From Aliarcobacter sp. (lineage in GTDB: Bacteria > Campylobacterota > Campylobacteria > Campylobacterales > Arcobacteraceae): a stretch of 64,000 bases of DNA. The first letter of the stretch is position 1. Each line of letters starts with the position of its first letter. A program made the position numbers and the translations under genes. The notes under the pieces were generated by a model, which was not told the DNA's origin, searched no databases, and saw only the letters and a program-made list of their open reading frames with translations. The DNA is taken from assembly GCA_028689025.1 (NCBI GenBank), contig JAQTXA010000011.1, positions 1 through 64,000 on the forward strand, given 5' to 3'. Of the stretch, positions 55,346 to 64,000 are shown piece by piece.

Positions 55346-56473
55346 CTATTTTTCTAATAAATTCTCATATTTTTTATCAGTTAAAAGTTTTAAGAAAGCA
55401 ACAATTGCTTCTATTTTTCTATAACTTAACTCTTTTGCTTTCAACTCTTTTATAGAAATTGTGTCTTTAACTTCTGGTTCATCCCAAACTTTTTTTGTTT
55501 CTGGATTAATAGTTCTTTCTTTATTATTATATTTATCATAAAACTCTATAACAGTTTTTAAATCAGAAAACACACCATTATGCATATATGGAGCTGTAAC
55601 TGCCACATTTCTTAAAGTTGGAACTTTATATTTTCCCATTTGTTTTTCATCTTTTACAGCTGGATTATTTAAAAGTCCTTTATCTAAATCTTTTACACCA
55701 TTTTTTGCTCTAAGTGTTTTATTTTCTGGTGTTCCAATATTATGAAATTCATAATTCGTAAAAGTTTCACCCTTTTCATCTTCGCCTTTTAAAACATGAC
55801 AAGAGGCACAAGAGTTGTTGTTATTAGAGAAAAATATTGATTTTCCTAAATCCTCAAGTGGTGTTAAATCATATTCACCTTTTAAATATCTATCATATTT
55901 AGAATCAAATGGTGAAAATTCATCTGTTCTTTCAAATACTGCAATTGCTTGTGTTAAAGCACCATATGCTTTTTCGTCGTTTTCTAAAATATCATTTCCA
56001 AAAAGAGTTTTAAATGAATTTACATATAATTCATTCTCTTTGATTCTATTAATTACCTCTTTTTTATTTGTCATTCCCATTTCTGCTGGATTTAATGGTG
56101 GACCTCCGGCTTGCTCTTCTAAAGTAGCTGCTCTTCCATCCCAAAATTGTCCACCAATGAATTTTTGTTTTTTCTCATCAAAATGAAAATTAGGTGAAAA
56201 TTTAGCATAAGAAGTAGTTGGAGCTTCCCTATCTCCGATTGATTTATTATCATCACCCATTGATGCCATTTTTGAAACACTATTATCTCTATTATCTGTA
56301 AATCCACTGTTTGGATTGTGACAAGTTGCACAGGCTTGTGTTCTATTATTTGATAAGTTTTTATCAAAAAACAAAATCTGCCCTAAAGCCTCTTTTGATA
56401 AACTATCACTTGCACTTAAACTCATACTTGAAAACGCTAAAAACATTGCCACTACTAACTTTGAACCTCTCAT
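55346..56473 (-). CDS. Di-heme cytochrome c peroxidase (MauG family)
   Basis: A 375-residue periplasmic protein with a signal peptide (about 1-22). Two heme c motifs are CATCH (48-52) and CASCH (about 220). The family signatures RTQACATCHNPNSGFTD and TAPYMHNGVFSDLKTVIEFY are present. It would reduce hydrogen peroxide or oxidise a partner protein. Its start overlaps the stop of the sterol-desaturase-family gene (TAATG), so it is the last gene of the iron-linked operon. Confidence 0.93.
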   Translation of the reverse strand: MRGSKLVVAMFLAFSSMSLSASDSLSKEALGQILFFDKNLSNNRTQACATCHNPNSGFTDNRDNSVSKMASMGDDNKSIGDREAPTTSYAKFSPNFHFDEKKQKFIGGQFWDGRAATLEEQAGGPPLNPAEMGMTNKKEVINRIKENELYVNSFKTLFGNDILENDEKAYGALTQAIAVFERTDEFSPFDSKYDRYLKGEYDLTPLEDLGKSIFFSNNNNSCASCHVLKGEDEKGETFTNYEFHNIGTPENKTLRAKNGVKDLDKGLLNNPAVKDEKQMGKYKVPTLRNVAVTAPYMHNGVFSDLKTVIEFYDKYNNKERTINPETKKVWDEPEVKDTISIKELKAKELSYRKIEAIVAFLKLLTDKKYENLLEK

Positions 56474-57378
56474 TAAATCCCCCTATTTTTTAATAAATTT
56501 CTAATTGGTCTAAATAATAAATCTTTTAATGAAAGATAATCTTTCATCTGCTCTTTTCTTAAACCAAATTTCATAACTTTTACACTATTTGATAAACAAA
56601 GTGTGCCAAAAACTCTGTCCCAAATAGCAATATAACCACCGTAATTTTTATCAAAATGTTTACGACTGTGGTGTATTTGATGCTGTTTTGGCGAGATAAA
56701 CCATTTCTCTATAAAACTTCCATATGAAAATGGCACATGAGAATGTCTCAAATTTGAACCAAATATAGAAAATATAAAAAGAAAAACATTAACTCCCAAA
56801 ACCATATAAATATCTATCATTGCACCAAAAAAATAGATAAAAACTCCCGTAACTACTCCGATACTCAAAGAGTATCTAAGCCCAAAAAGAAAATTTTCAA
56901 CTGGATGAACCCTATAAAAAGTAACTGGTGTTAAAACTTTTGCACTATGATGAATCTTATGAAATTCCCATAAAAAAGGAATAGTATGCAAAAATCTATG
57001 AAGCCAATATCTTGTAAAATCGCTCACAATAAAAATTGAAACCGTATACATAAAAATAATCATCTCATAAGAGAAAAAACTATTTTCAAAATAATCAAAC
57101 TGCGAATATAAAAATTTATTTACACTAAAAGCGATAGTTTTTGCACTTATAATAAAAGGTACTAATAATAAAATATTTATAAAATAAGATAAAAAAAAGT
57201 AGTAATAATCTAGTTTTGCACTAGGATGTAACCACAATTTAGAAGAGGTAATTACTCTAGAATTTTTTTTACTTATATAAAAATATATAATTGTTATTAA
57301 TACTGAACTTAACAAATAAGCCCAAAAAAGTCTTTTATTTGGGTCTATTAGATATTCAAGTGCAAAAAAATCTTTCAA
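56473..57378 (-). CDS. Sterol-desaturase/fatty-acid-hydroxylase family membrane protein
   Basis: A 301-residue inner-membrane di-iron oxygenase of the sterol desaturase superfamily. It has four to five membrane helices and the three His-rich motifs HRFLHT, HKIHH and HQIHH that bind the two irons. The substrate is unknown. The start is TTG (MKDFFAL) with GGAG eight bases upstream; no ATG fits. It lies in an operon with imelysins and di-heme enzymes, downstream of a Fur-box-like site. Confidence 0.88.
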   Translation of the reverse strand: MKDFFALEYLIDPNKRLFWAYLLSSVLITIIYFYISKKNSRVITSSKLWLHPSAKLDYYYFFLSYFINILLLVPFIISAKTIAFSVNKFLYSQFDYFENSFFSYEMIIFMYTVSIFIVSDFTRYWLHRFLHTIPFLWEFHKIHHSAKVLTPVTFYRVHPVENFLFGLRYSLSIGVVTGVFIYFFGAMIDIYMVLGVNVFLFIFSIFGSNLRHSHVPFSYGSFIEKWFISPKQHQIHHSRKHFDKNYGGYIAIWDRVFGTLCLSNSVKVMKFGLRKEQMKDYLSLKDLLFRPIRNLLKNRGI

Positions 57379-57381
57379 ATT

Positions 57382-58329
57382 CTAATCTCCATCCGCATCT
57401 AAAATTTTTGCTGTTACACTTAATTGTCCAATTAAAGAAGTGTAATAAGCATTGTGTAAATCTTTTGCACTATTAAACAGCGCTTTTGCATTTGTAAAAT
57501 CATCAAGAGGTAATTTTTTTAACTCATCTTGAGTCTCTTTAATTTTGTCAATAACCATTAAAAGCTCAACTGATGCACCTTTATTCATAGCATATGAAGC
57601 AAAATCATAATATTTATTTTTTTCAACTATTTGTTTATGAGCTTCTAAAATTGCTTCAATTGCTGCAAATGAGTTTTTACTTAAAAAGTATTCACCTCTT
57701 TCATTTTTAGGGTCATTTTTAAATTTACCAGCATTTCCACTTGGATTCCCTATTCTCCACTCTTTTAATCTATATGAACTAGCAATTAAAGTATTTATTA
57801 CTAAAGAATTTTCCCATTTTTCATCTTTATTAGGTTTTGTTAAATATGTTTTATAAACGCCTTTTATCTCTTCTAAGTGAGAAATCATTGAGTCTAAAAT
57901 AGCAACACTTAACTCTTTTTCTCTTTTTGAAATATCACTATCATAAAATAAAACATACTCTAAAGCATTTATTGTTTTAAAAGAGTTTTTAAATAAAGCC
58001 CTTTTTACCTCATCATTTGATTCAACAACCCTTTTCATTTGAGTATTTAAATCCTCTTTTAAATTATTGTAAACATCCATATATCTTGGAGTATCAGCGT
58101 AATTTTCATCTAAATCTCCTGCAATATAAAAAGCTTCAATTTTTTTCCATGACTTTAAAAAATTTGTAAAATTCTGTGCATTTACATCTTTTTGTAAAAT
58201 CTTTCCATTATCTATTGCCTCTTGAACATTTGGTATAGATACATTTTTGATAATATTTACAAGTACTCTTTCATTGGCAAAAACCATACTTGAAAACAAC
58301 AACACTAAAAACAACACTTTTTTCATCAT
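57382..58329 (-). CDS. Imelysin-like periplasmic protein
   Basis: A 315-residue periplasmic protein with a signal peptide (about 1-18) and helical imelysin-like fold. The usual imelysin GxHxxE motif is not intact: the corresponding segment reads TINALEYVLF, so the conserved His is lost. Imelysins are linked to iron uptake in several bacteria. It overlaps the upstream di-heme oxidoreductase gene by four bases. It sits between that gene and the sterol-desaturase-family gene. Confidence 0.8.
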   Translation of the reverse strand: MMKKVLFLVLLFSSMVFANERVLVNIIKNVSIPNVQEAIDNGKILQKDVNAQNFTNFLKSWKKIEAFYIAGDLDENYADTPRYMDVYNNLKEDLNTQMKRVVESNDEVKRALFKNSFKTINALEYVLFYDSDISKREKELSVAILDSMISHLEEIKGVYKTYLTKPNKDEKWENSLVINTLIASSYRLKEWRIGNPSGNAGKFKNDPKNERGEYFLSKNSFAAIEAILEAHKQIVEKNKYYDFASYAMNKGASVELLMVIDKIKETQDELKKLPLDDFTNAKALFNSAKDLHNAYYTSLIGQLSVTAKILDADGD

Positions 58330-59723
58330 AACTCCTCTAAAAATTTAAGTAACTTTTCTCTTTGCTCTTTTGGTAAATTCATATAATTTTCTTTACTATT
58401 TTTTGCTTCTCCACCATGCCACAAAATTGCCTCTTGGAAACTTCTAGCTCTTCCATCATGTAAAAGTCTAGGTTTCTCTTTATTTATTTTTTCATGAAGT
58501 GCAAGTCCCCACAAAGGTGCAGTTCTCCACTCTTTTTGAGTTGCTTTAAATTCAACTCTTCCATCACTTAAATCTTCACCCATATCATGAAGTAAAAAAT
58601 CAGAATATGGAAAAACTTTAAAACCTTTTTTTGTATCAAAACTACTGATATGACACTTTGAACATGAAATTTGTTCAAATATTTCTAATCCTTCTTTATA
58701 CTCTTTTGTAATTTTTGGAGTATATGCTTTTATATTTTTTAAATAATAAGCAACAGCATCAAGTCTCTCATCTGGCAAATCAATAGCATCTTTTGCTTTT
58801 GGTGCTTCATTACAAGCTTTTTGAAAAGAGGTACAATTTTCATTTGGAAAAATTGAAGTTGTTAATCCCATATCATTAAAAGCTGCCCCTGCAACTTGCT
58901 CTTTTAGAAAAGCTACACTTGCTTTCCAAGTATATTTACCCAATTCCTCTTTTTTTGTAAGATTTGAATAAACCCAATTTGCACGTCCATATATTCCATC
59001 ATCATTAGCATCATTTTCATCAACATTTTTTAAAATATCTTCATCAGAAATCAGTGTTATTAAACCCATACCATTTAGTGATGGAGCTAATCTATATGAA
59101 ACATTGCTGTCTTTTTCTAATGCTCCATAATTAAGATTTACCAAAGAGTATTTTGGTTTTAATAAAACTTGTTTTTCACCATCAGGTAATATTACTTCAA
59201 GTTCTTCAAAATCTATTTTTATATTACCTTCAAAATCTACTCCATGAATTCCATTAATAGCTAATTGATTCCCATAAACACTATCTGGAACAAACCCTTT
59301 ATATTTTAAAAACTCTTGATGCTCTTTTGATTCATTTGCTTTTATAGATAATCTAGCAACTAAAGATCTTGAAGTAAATCCATCTTTATTAATTAGATTT
59401 CCTCTTCCATTTGATGGATGACAAGAGATACATGTATTTGCATTAAATAAAGGGCCTAAACCATCTCTTGCTGTGGTTACACCAGGTGCTTCAACCCATG
59501 GAATTGTGAAAAAACTTCTACCTAATATAAATTTGTCATACTCTTCATCATTTAAATTATTAATAGGTTTTAAAAGAGTTGAATTATTTTTATCATTTGA
59601 TAAATAAATAGTATTATTTTCAACGGCAAAAAGCCCTGTAGCAAATATTACTACAAGGCTTTTAATTATAAAAACTTTTTTTAACAAATTATAATTTTGT
59701 TTCATCAGGATTTGTAACATCAT
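58326..59723 (-). CDS. Di-heme oxidoreductase (DUF1111 family)
   Basis: A protein of up to 465 residues. The heme c motifs are CISCH (in NTCISCHPSNGRG) and CSKCH, plus the typical C-terminal pattern HDGRARSFQEAILWHGGEA of the DUF1111/thiol-oxidoreductase-like family. Signal peptide expected near VFIIKSLVVIFATGLFA. The start is uncertain: the frame begins with ATGATG inside the previous gene, and the ATG at 59705 or a following TTG would suit the signal peptide better. These proteins commonly pair with imelysins in iron-uptake operons, as here. Confidence 0.88.
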   Translation of the reverse strand: MMLQILMKQNYNLLKKVFIIKSLVVIFATGLFAVENNTIYLSNDKNNSTLLKPINNLNDEEYDKFILGRSFFTIPWVEAPGVTTARDGLGPLFNANTCISCHPSNGRGNLINKDGFTSRSLVARLSIKANESKEHQEFLKYKGFVPDSVYGNQLAINGIHGVDFEGNIKIDFEELEVILPDGEKQVLLKPKYSLVNLNYGALEKDSNVSYRLAPSLNGMGLITLISDEDILKNVDENDANDDGIYGRANWVYSNLTKKEELGKYTWKASVAFLKEQVAGAAFNDMGLTTSIFPNENCTSFQKACNEAPKAKDAIDLPDERLDAVAYYLKNIKAYTPKITKEYKEGLEIFEQISCSKCHISSFDTKKGFKVFPYSDFLLHDMGEDLSDGRVEFKATQKEWRTAPLWGLALHEKINKEKPRLLHDGRARSFQEAILWHGGEAKNSKENYMNLPKEQREKLLKFLEEL

Positions 59724-61011
59724 TTTTACTCAAACTAATTTTATTAGCAGCTGCCACATTTACCATCTCATCACCTAGTTTTCTCAACTCATTTTTAAGT
59801 TTTACAATAACTTTTGATTGAGGACTTTCTGGTCTAATTTGATAATCAAAATGCTCTTTTGTTTTAGCAACTTCATCTATACTATGGATTTTTTCTTCAA
59901 TAGATTTCATTAAAGCTAAAATTCTCTTTTTAGTTGGAGCATCAACAGCATCCAATAAAGAAGCACCATATTTTTTACCTTTATATGTTGCTGTTAATAC
60001 ATTTTTAAACCCTAAATAATCATTTACAATGTCTCTATGAGTATTATCAGAGAAACAAGAGTGTTCATCCTCTTCACTTGGAGTTAAAACAGCAACTGCG
60101 ATTCTTTCATTTGCAAACTCAGATTTTACAAAAACACCAAGTCCGGCAATGATTTGTTTTAAAGCTTGTGCTGATTCTATATTTTTAGAAGCATTCTCAC
60201 CTGTTAATTGACCTTTTATAGCCGCTTGATATAAACCTTTTGTTCCATCAAGCTTTTTTTCCCAAGCTGATTTTATAGTTTCTAAATCATCAACTAATTT
60301 TTCAGATGCGGCTTTTAAATAATCAAATCTTCTAAATGCATTTTTATCAGTTGTAAAATCTGTTAAAGGTCTAAGTCCAGCACTCATAGCTCCTGGAGTT
60401 ACACTATCATTCAAGAAGTTTGCATAATCTTGATCTTGTCCCCATAATAAAAATTCAATGGCATGATAACCTGTTGTTACATTTGCATCTCCACCATTTT
60501 CATTTAAATCACTAATAGCATCAACTGTAATTTTTGTAACATCAACCTCTTTTGATTCTTCTCCACCTGGATTAAACTTTCCAACAGTGTCAATAATATT
60601 TCCAGAAGTTAATTTACCATTAGCATCAATTGTATAATCAATCATATTTTCATCAAGTGGCCAAGCATTAATTTGCCCTTCCCTTGCACCATAAGCTTCA
60701 TTTATCCAATCATCTTCAGAATCTACAGGACCATTTGAAAGTCTGAATGCTTCTGATTGACCATATGATTCCCTTGAAGCTAACCAAGCAGTTTTAGCTT
60801 TATCCAAATTTTCTTGAGTTGGTTTTTTTGAGAACTCATCAATTGCAGTTTTTAAAGTCTTTGCATCTTTTAAAGTATCACTATAATTATCTAAAGCGAT
60901 ATTAGAATAAGCATCTAAAATAGGATTAACTTTTGTTCCTGCGTAACTTGATATGGCAGCAGCTGTTACTATAGATAAAGAGACTATTACTTTTTTACTA
61001 AAATTCAACAT
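59689..61011 (-). CDS. Imelysin (peptidase M75/IrpA family)
   Basis: A 440-residue periplasmic protein with signal peptide (about 1-24, ending SSYAG). The imelysin GxHxxE motif is intact in TGYHAIEFLLWGQDQD, and the family segment PVDSEDDWINEAYGAREGQI is present. IrpA-type proteins take part in iron acquisition (established in cyanobacteria). It heads a five-gene minus-strand operon, and a palindromic Fur-box-like sequence lies 77 bases upstream. The ATG has an AAGGAAT site. Confidence 0.92.
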   Translation of the reverse strand: MLNFSKKVIVSLSIVTAAAISSYAGTKVNPILDAYSNIALDNYSDTLKDAKTLKTAIDEFSKKPTQENLDKAKTAWLASRESYGQSEAFRLSNGPVDSEDDWINEAYGAREGQINAWPLDENMIDYTIDANGKLTSGNIIDTVGKFNPGGEESKEVDVTKITVDAISDLNENGGDANVTTGYHAIEFLLWGQDQDYANFLNDSVTPGAMSAGLRPLTDFTTDKNAFRRFDYLKAASEKLVDDLETIKSAWEKKLDGTKGLYQAAIKGQLTGENASKNIESAQALKQIIAGLGVFVKSEFANERIAVAVLTPSEEDEHSCFSDNTHRDIVNDYLGFKNVLTATYKGKKYGASLLDAVDAPTKKRILALMKSIEEKIHSIDEVAKTKEHFDYQIRPESPQSKVIVKLKNELRKLGDEMVNVAAANKISLSKNDVTNPDETKL

Positions 61012-61087
61012 TCAATTCCTTTTTTAATTTTAATATTAATTATCATTAATGAATTAAAGCGAAAAGAAACTTTTGTTTTTCTTAAAA

Positions 61088-61104
61088 TTGATAATAATTA
61101 TCAA
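61088..61104. promoter_or_regulatory. Fur-box-like palindrome upstream of the imelysin operon
   Basis: TTGATAATAATTATCAA is a perfect inverted repeat of 8 bases on each side of a central base, closely resembling the Fur consensus (GATAAT-ATTATC). A second palindrome TCATTAATGA lies closer to the gene at 61043-61052. Control by Fur is expected for imelysin genes but not shown here. Confidence 0.65.
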
Positions 61105-61177
61105 AAGTAATATTGAAATATAAATATTTTTATGGATTGTTGTGTTTTATTTGTAGTTGAGATTTATGTAGAGCTGT

Positions 61178-61201
61178 AAAATAGAGTATAAACTCTATTT
61201 T
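61178..61201 (-). terminator. Hairpin at the end of the AsmA-like gene
   Basis: A perfect ten-base stem AAAATAGAGT / ACTCTATTTT with a four-base loop overlaps the stop codon of the AsmA-like gene. The minus-strand U run is short (four bases), so it may be a weak terminator. Confidence 0.5.
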
Positions 61202-63285
61202 ACCATTGATTTTATATCATCAATTAATTGTTTAGTTTTTGCATCATTAGCATTTTTACCTAGAACTTTATTTAATTTTTCTTGGATTTTATCTTTTTTC
61301 TTTTCAAGTTGTTTGTTAATTTGTTCTTTTAATAAATCTTTTGCATCTAAAGAAATCTTAGGATTTGATGTATCACCACTTACTTTTACAGCAAAAGTTT
61401 TTTCTTTAATAGTTGTATCTATTTTTGCATCAACTAAATTTTGTTCTAAATCTAAAACAGAATCTTTTGTTGTAATTTGAGTATTTTGACTTTTCATAAT
61501 TAAATTAGAAGTTAAAACCTTATTATCTATTTGACTATCTATATCGAATGTTTCATAAACCTCTTTTGTTAAATCACCTTTCGTTAGTTGATTGATTAAA
61601 AGAGTGAAGTCATTTTCTAAGAAATGCCCATTTAATAGTTTTCCAGTTAAATTACCTTTTTTAACTAATAAATCATAATCTAATACAAAATTTGCTTTTG
61701 AATCAAATATTTTTGAATAATCTAACATATTAGATAATTCTTGAACATCAATATTTTTTAAATTTGCTTTTAATTTATCATTTTTCAAATCAAAATCAAA
61801 AGTTCCACCTAAAGTGTTTGAATTTCCAATTACAGAAAGATTATTATCTTTATTTGAAATCTCTCCATTAATATCAAGTTTACCTTTTAAATTCATTTTT
61901 GTAATATCTTTTAATTTTTCTAAAGCTGGCATATTTAATAAATAATCACTAATAAAAGAATTTCCATCAAAATCATATACAGCTTTTTGAGCTGTTAAAT
62001 TACCCATAGTTGTTTCCACATAAGCTTTTGATATAGCTTGATTTGGAACTAAATTTGTATCTATTTCTAAATTATAATTTAATTTTTCTTCTAAAGTTTG
62101 TTTAAATACCACATTTGCAACTTCATTAACTATTGAACCATCATCAATTTTAGAGATTATTGTTCCATCAAGTCTGTTTAAATCTGCATTTTTTATGTTG
62201 GCATCAATGTTTAAATTTCCAGTTGAATAAATAGGTTCATTTATTACTTGTAAAAGTTTTTCTAGTCTTGCATTTTCAACAGAAAGTTTTACATTTGAAG
62301 GTTTAAAGTTAATAAATTCAGCATTATACTTTGTAATCCCCTCTAATACATCTGAACTTCCTTCAATTTGAATTGTTTGATCAAAGGCTTTTAAATTACC
62401 ATCTGTTAAAAATTCACCATTTAATTTTTTAGAAATAATTCCTTCTAATTTTGATAAATTTTTAATATCAATTTTGTAATCTGTTTTAATATTATTAGTT
62501 GATAAATCTATAGTAGTTTTGTTCATAGAAATTTCACCTAATGAACTATTTAAATTACTTTTGATCTCTGCCTTATTTGGTGTCAAAATTGCATTTATAT
62601 CACTTTGAAAATTTATAGCCGATTGAAATCCTTGATTGAACTCACTATTTATAATATCATTATTGATTTTTCCATCAATAATTTTAGCAATAATCATTCC
62701 ATCTAATTTTGATAAATTCGCATTTTTAATATCTGCATGAATTGTTAAATCACCTTTTGCATATTGAGGTTTATTTAGTAATACTAATAAATCTTCAATT
62801 TTTGCATTTTTTACTTGAACATTTATATTTTTTGGTTCAAAATCTTCTAAATTAAAATAGTATTTAGTTTGACTTTGTGCAATATCTGAAACACCTTGAA
62901 TGATTGCTTCTTGTTCATTACCAATAAAAATTCCACTTGTTACTAATGGACCTTTAAACTCTTGTTTAGTTAAGTTCTTTAATGTAGATAACTCATTAAT
63001 CTTAATATCATATTTTAAATCTACACTCTTTTTAAAAAGAGATAAATCTCCAGAAATATTTATCTTAGAGTTATCATTTATAGAAGCATCGAAATTTAAA
63101 TACTTTAAAGTTAAAGTAAAATCATTAACCTTTAATTTAACATCATTTTGCCCAGTATTAATCTTCTTTTCAATATAAGAAGAGACTACACTATTTCCAT
63201 ATTTTGTAAATAATATTCCGTATACAGACACTAACACAAGAACAATTATTAGAGTAAGTGATAAAAACAATTTTTTCATTCGCAA
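61195..63285 (-). CDS. AsmA-like inner-membrane protein with internal repeat
   Basis: A 696-residue protein with an N-terminal membrane helix (about 5-25) and a long beta-rich periplasmic region. Two related segments of about 170 residues (about 108-280 and about 285-455) repeat patterns such as LTIHADIKNANLSKLDG and LNIDANIKNADLNRLDG. The C-terminal part has GDTSNPKISLDAKDLL and a coiled coil, as in AsmA/TamB-type proteins. AsmA-family proteins move lipids to the outer membrane. An AAAGG site lies six bases before the first ATG. Single gene, opposite to atpE. Confidence 0.78.
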   Translation of the reverse strand: MRMKKLFLSLTLIIVLVLVSVYGILFTKYGNSVVSSYIEKKINTGQNDVKLKVNDFTLTLKYLNFDASINDNSKINISGDLSLFKKSVDLKYDIKINELSTLKNLTKQEFKGPLVTSGIFIGNEQEAIIQGVSDIAQSQTKYYFNLEDFEPKNINVQVKNAKIEDLLVLLNKPQYAKGDLTIHADIKNANLSKLDGMIIAKIIDGKINNDIINSEFNQGFQSAINFQSDINAILTPNKAEIKSNLNSSLGEISMNKTTIDLSTNNIKTDYKIDIKNLSKLEGIISKKLNGEFLTDGNLKAFDQTIQIEGSSDVLEGITKYNAEFINFKPSNVKLSVENARLEKLLQVINEPIYSTGNLNIDANIKNADLNRLDGTIISKIDDGSIVNEVANVVFKQTLEEKLNYNLEIDTNLVPNQAISKAYVETTMGNLTAQKAVYDFDGNSFISDYLLNMPALEKLKDITKMNLKGKLDINGEISNKDNNLSVIGNSNTLGGTFDFDLKNDKLKANLKNIDVQELSNMLDYSKIFDSKANFVLDYDLLVKKGNLTGKLLNGHFLENDFTLLINQLTKGDLTKEVYETFDIDSQIDNKVLTSNLIMKSQNTQITTKDSVLDLEQNLVDAKIDTTIKEKTFAVKVSGDTSNPKISLDAKDLLKEQINKQLEKKKDKIQEKLNKVLGKNANDAKTKQLIDDIKSMVK

Positions 63286-63375
63286 CCTTTTTTTCGATAA
63301 TTGGAGAGATTATATCAAATTTTAGTAAATAAAAAGAAAACAATGACTTTTAGCTTTTTTTTATTTTTATTGGTA

Positions 63376-63381
63376 TATAAT
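63376..63381 (+). promoter_or_regulatory. -10 element of the atpE promoter
   Basis: TATAAT at 63376-63381 lies behind a long T-rich tract (63352-63370), as is usual for Campylobacterota sigma-70 promoters, which often lack a -35 box. The start of transcription would be near 63388, giving a leader of about 70 bases with a GC-richer stretch (63384-63430). Confidence 0.65.
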
Positions 63382-63457
63382 CACGCCACTCGAAGTATTA
63401 AGTAGGGATACGCAAGCCGAACAGACTTTGAAAAAATAAAATATTAAGGAATATAGA

Positions 63458-63772
63458 ATGAAAAAAATCGTTCTTTTAATGCTAGCTATCGCTGGTTTTG
63501 CATTTGCTGCTGATGAAGCAGTTGTTAATGAAACTTTAAAAGCATACTCTGTAGTTGCTGCTGGAATTGGATTAGGTCTTGCTGCACTTGGTGGAGCTAT
63601 TGGTATGGGTAATACTGCTGCTGCAACTATTGCTGGTACTGCTAGAAACCCAGGTTTAGGTGGAAAATTAATGACAACTATGTTCATTGCTTTAGCGATG
63701 ATCGAAGCACAAGTTATTTATGCACTTGTTGTTGCTATGATTGCATTATATGCAAATCCATTTTTAGGGTAA
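63458..63772 (+). CDS. atpE: ATP synthase F0 subunit c
   Basis: A 104-residue protein. An N-terminal signal peptide (about 1-17, ending FAFAA) precedes two membrane helices. GLGLAALGGAIGMGNTAAATI lies in the first, and RNPGLGGKL in the loop to the second. The second helix (MIEAQVIYALVVAMIALY) carries the essential Glu. It forms the proton-translocating c ring. Campylobacterota c subunits often have this signal peptide, and the gene often lies apart from other atp genes, as here. An AAGGAA site precedes the ATG; a strong terminator follows. Confidence 0.95.
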   Translation: MKKIVLLMLAIAGFAFAADEAVVNETLKAYSVVAAGIGLGLAALGGAIGMGNTAAATIAGTARNPGLGGKLMTTMFIALAMIEAQVIYALVVAMIALYANPFLG

Positions 63773-63802
63773 TCTTTAAATCTACAGATTTAATAAAACT
63801 CT

Positions 63803-63838
63803 AAAGGTCAAGAAGTTTTCTTCTTGACCTTTTTTTTT
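63803..63838 (+). terminator. Strong terminator of atpE
   Basis: A perfect 13-base stem (arms 63803-63815 and 63820-63832, core GGTCAAGAAG / CTTCTTGACC) with a TTTT loop, followed by a run of T residues. Confidence 0.9.
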
Positions 63839-63929
63839 GTCCAAATTCTTTAAATACTCTTTTCGCCACTTTTATACCTCTTTGAAATGCTATAGTTTTT
63901 CTTAAATTAAAATTCAAAAAGGATTTATT

Positions 63930-64000
63930 ATGAAAAGTAGCACTATAAAAAGTAAAATTCTTACTCTAATACTGTTTAGTGTCTCTATATCTTTTCTTAT
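63930..64000 (+). CDS. Start of a probable membrane sensor gene (partial)
   Basis: An AAAAAGGA site lies five bases before an ATG, followed by MKSSTIKSKILTLILFSVSI at the window edge. The positively charged start and hydrophobic first helix are typical of chemoreceptors and sensor kinases, but only 23 codons are visible, so the product cannot be named. Confidence 0.6.
   Translation, partial: MKSSTIKSKILTLILFSVSISFL

Noticed and set aside
63384..63430. GC-richer leader of atpE as a riboswitch
   Set aside because: The segment is short and shows no stem pattern that I can match to a known class; an ordinary 5-prime leader explains it.
1..64000. tRNA, rRNA, CRISPR arrays, IS elements, phage genes
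   Set aside because: None recognised by eye; no cloverleaf arms, regularly spaced repeats, transposase or phage motifs were seen. A tRNAscan or CRISPR search would be decisive.

Overview
The window is AT-rich DNA with densely packed genes, short intergenic gaps, AGGA-type ribosome binding sites and frequent TTG starts. The gene content points to a free-living Campylobacterota member close to Arcobacter (Arcobacteraceae): CetA/CetB-like split energy-taxis receptors, an ATP synthase subunit c with a signal peptide outside an atp operon, many chemoreceptors and histidine kinases, and siroheme-linked nitrate assimilation. This placement is inferred from gene content; no rRNA, tRNA, phage, IS element or CRISPR array was recognised.

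Layout. 1-6.1 kb (minus strand) is a type I secretion operon (TolC-SPOR outer membrane protein, ABC exporter, HlyD adaptor, LuxR-type regulator). It leads into a gene whose first six codons (MAQVIG) resemble a LapA-type adhesin. 6.3-11 kb holds a THI5/NMT1-like sensor fused to a diguanylate cyclase, a transmembrane chemoreceptor and a small lipoprotein. 11.1-13.8 kb has two Cys/Met-metabolism PLP enzymes. 14-21.3 kb is a sensory island: an OmpR-type regulator, a THI5-like histidine kinase and two chemoreceptor/PAS pairs. The same 18-base direct repeat lies upstream of two promoters there, at the same distance from the -10. 21.5-26.4 kb is a minus-strand operon of two membrane proteins with C-terminal cytochrome c domains, a thioredoxin-like protein and a FixG/NapH-like Fe-S protein. 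An atypical OmpR-type regulator lies upstream. 26.5-31.4 kb holds a GNAT acetyltransferase, ZnuA, a Fur-family regulator, NhaA, an EamA transporter and an SDR enzyme. 31.5-35.4 kb has two tandem paralogous Cache-type histidine kinases sharing 401 identical bases. The first has ACG where its twin has ATG.

35.4-53 kb is a nitrate assimilation region. The minus-strand run nrtA-nrtB-nrtD continues through an EAL phosphodiesterase and a chemoreceptor into the siroheme gene cobA. The plus strand carries narK, a PP2C-phosphatase/Ser-Thr-kinase fusion, the nitrate reductase gene (nasA/narB) and nirBD. A receiver-PAS-EAL protein lies between them on the minus strand. Import, reduction to ammonium, siroheme supply and behavioural signalling (chemotaxis, c-di-GMP, protein phosphorylation) appear to be packaged together.

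53-55.3 kb carries an AI-2E/PerM-family protein and small membrane proteins. 55.3-61 kb (minus strand) is an iron-linked operon behind a palindromic Fur-box-like sequence: imelysin, di-heme oxidoreductase, second imelysin-like protein, sterol-desaturase-family enzyme, di-heme peroxidase. 61.2-64 kb has an AsmA-like protein with an internal repeat, atpE and the start of a probable sensor gene.
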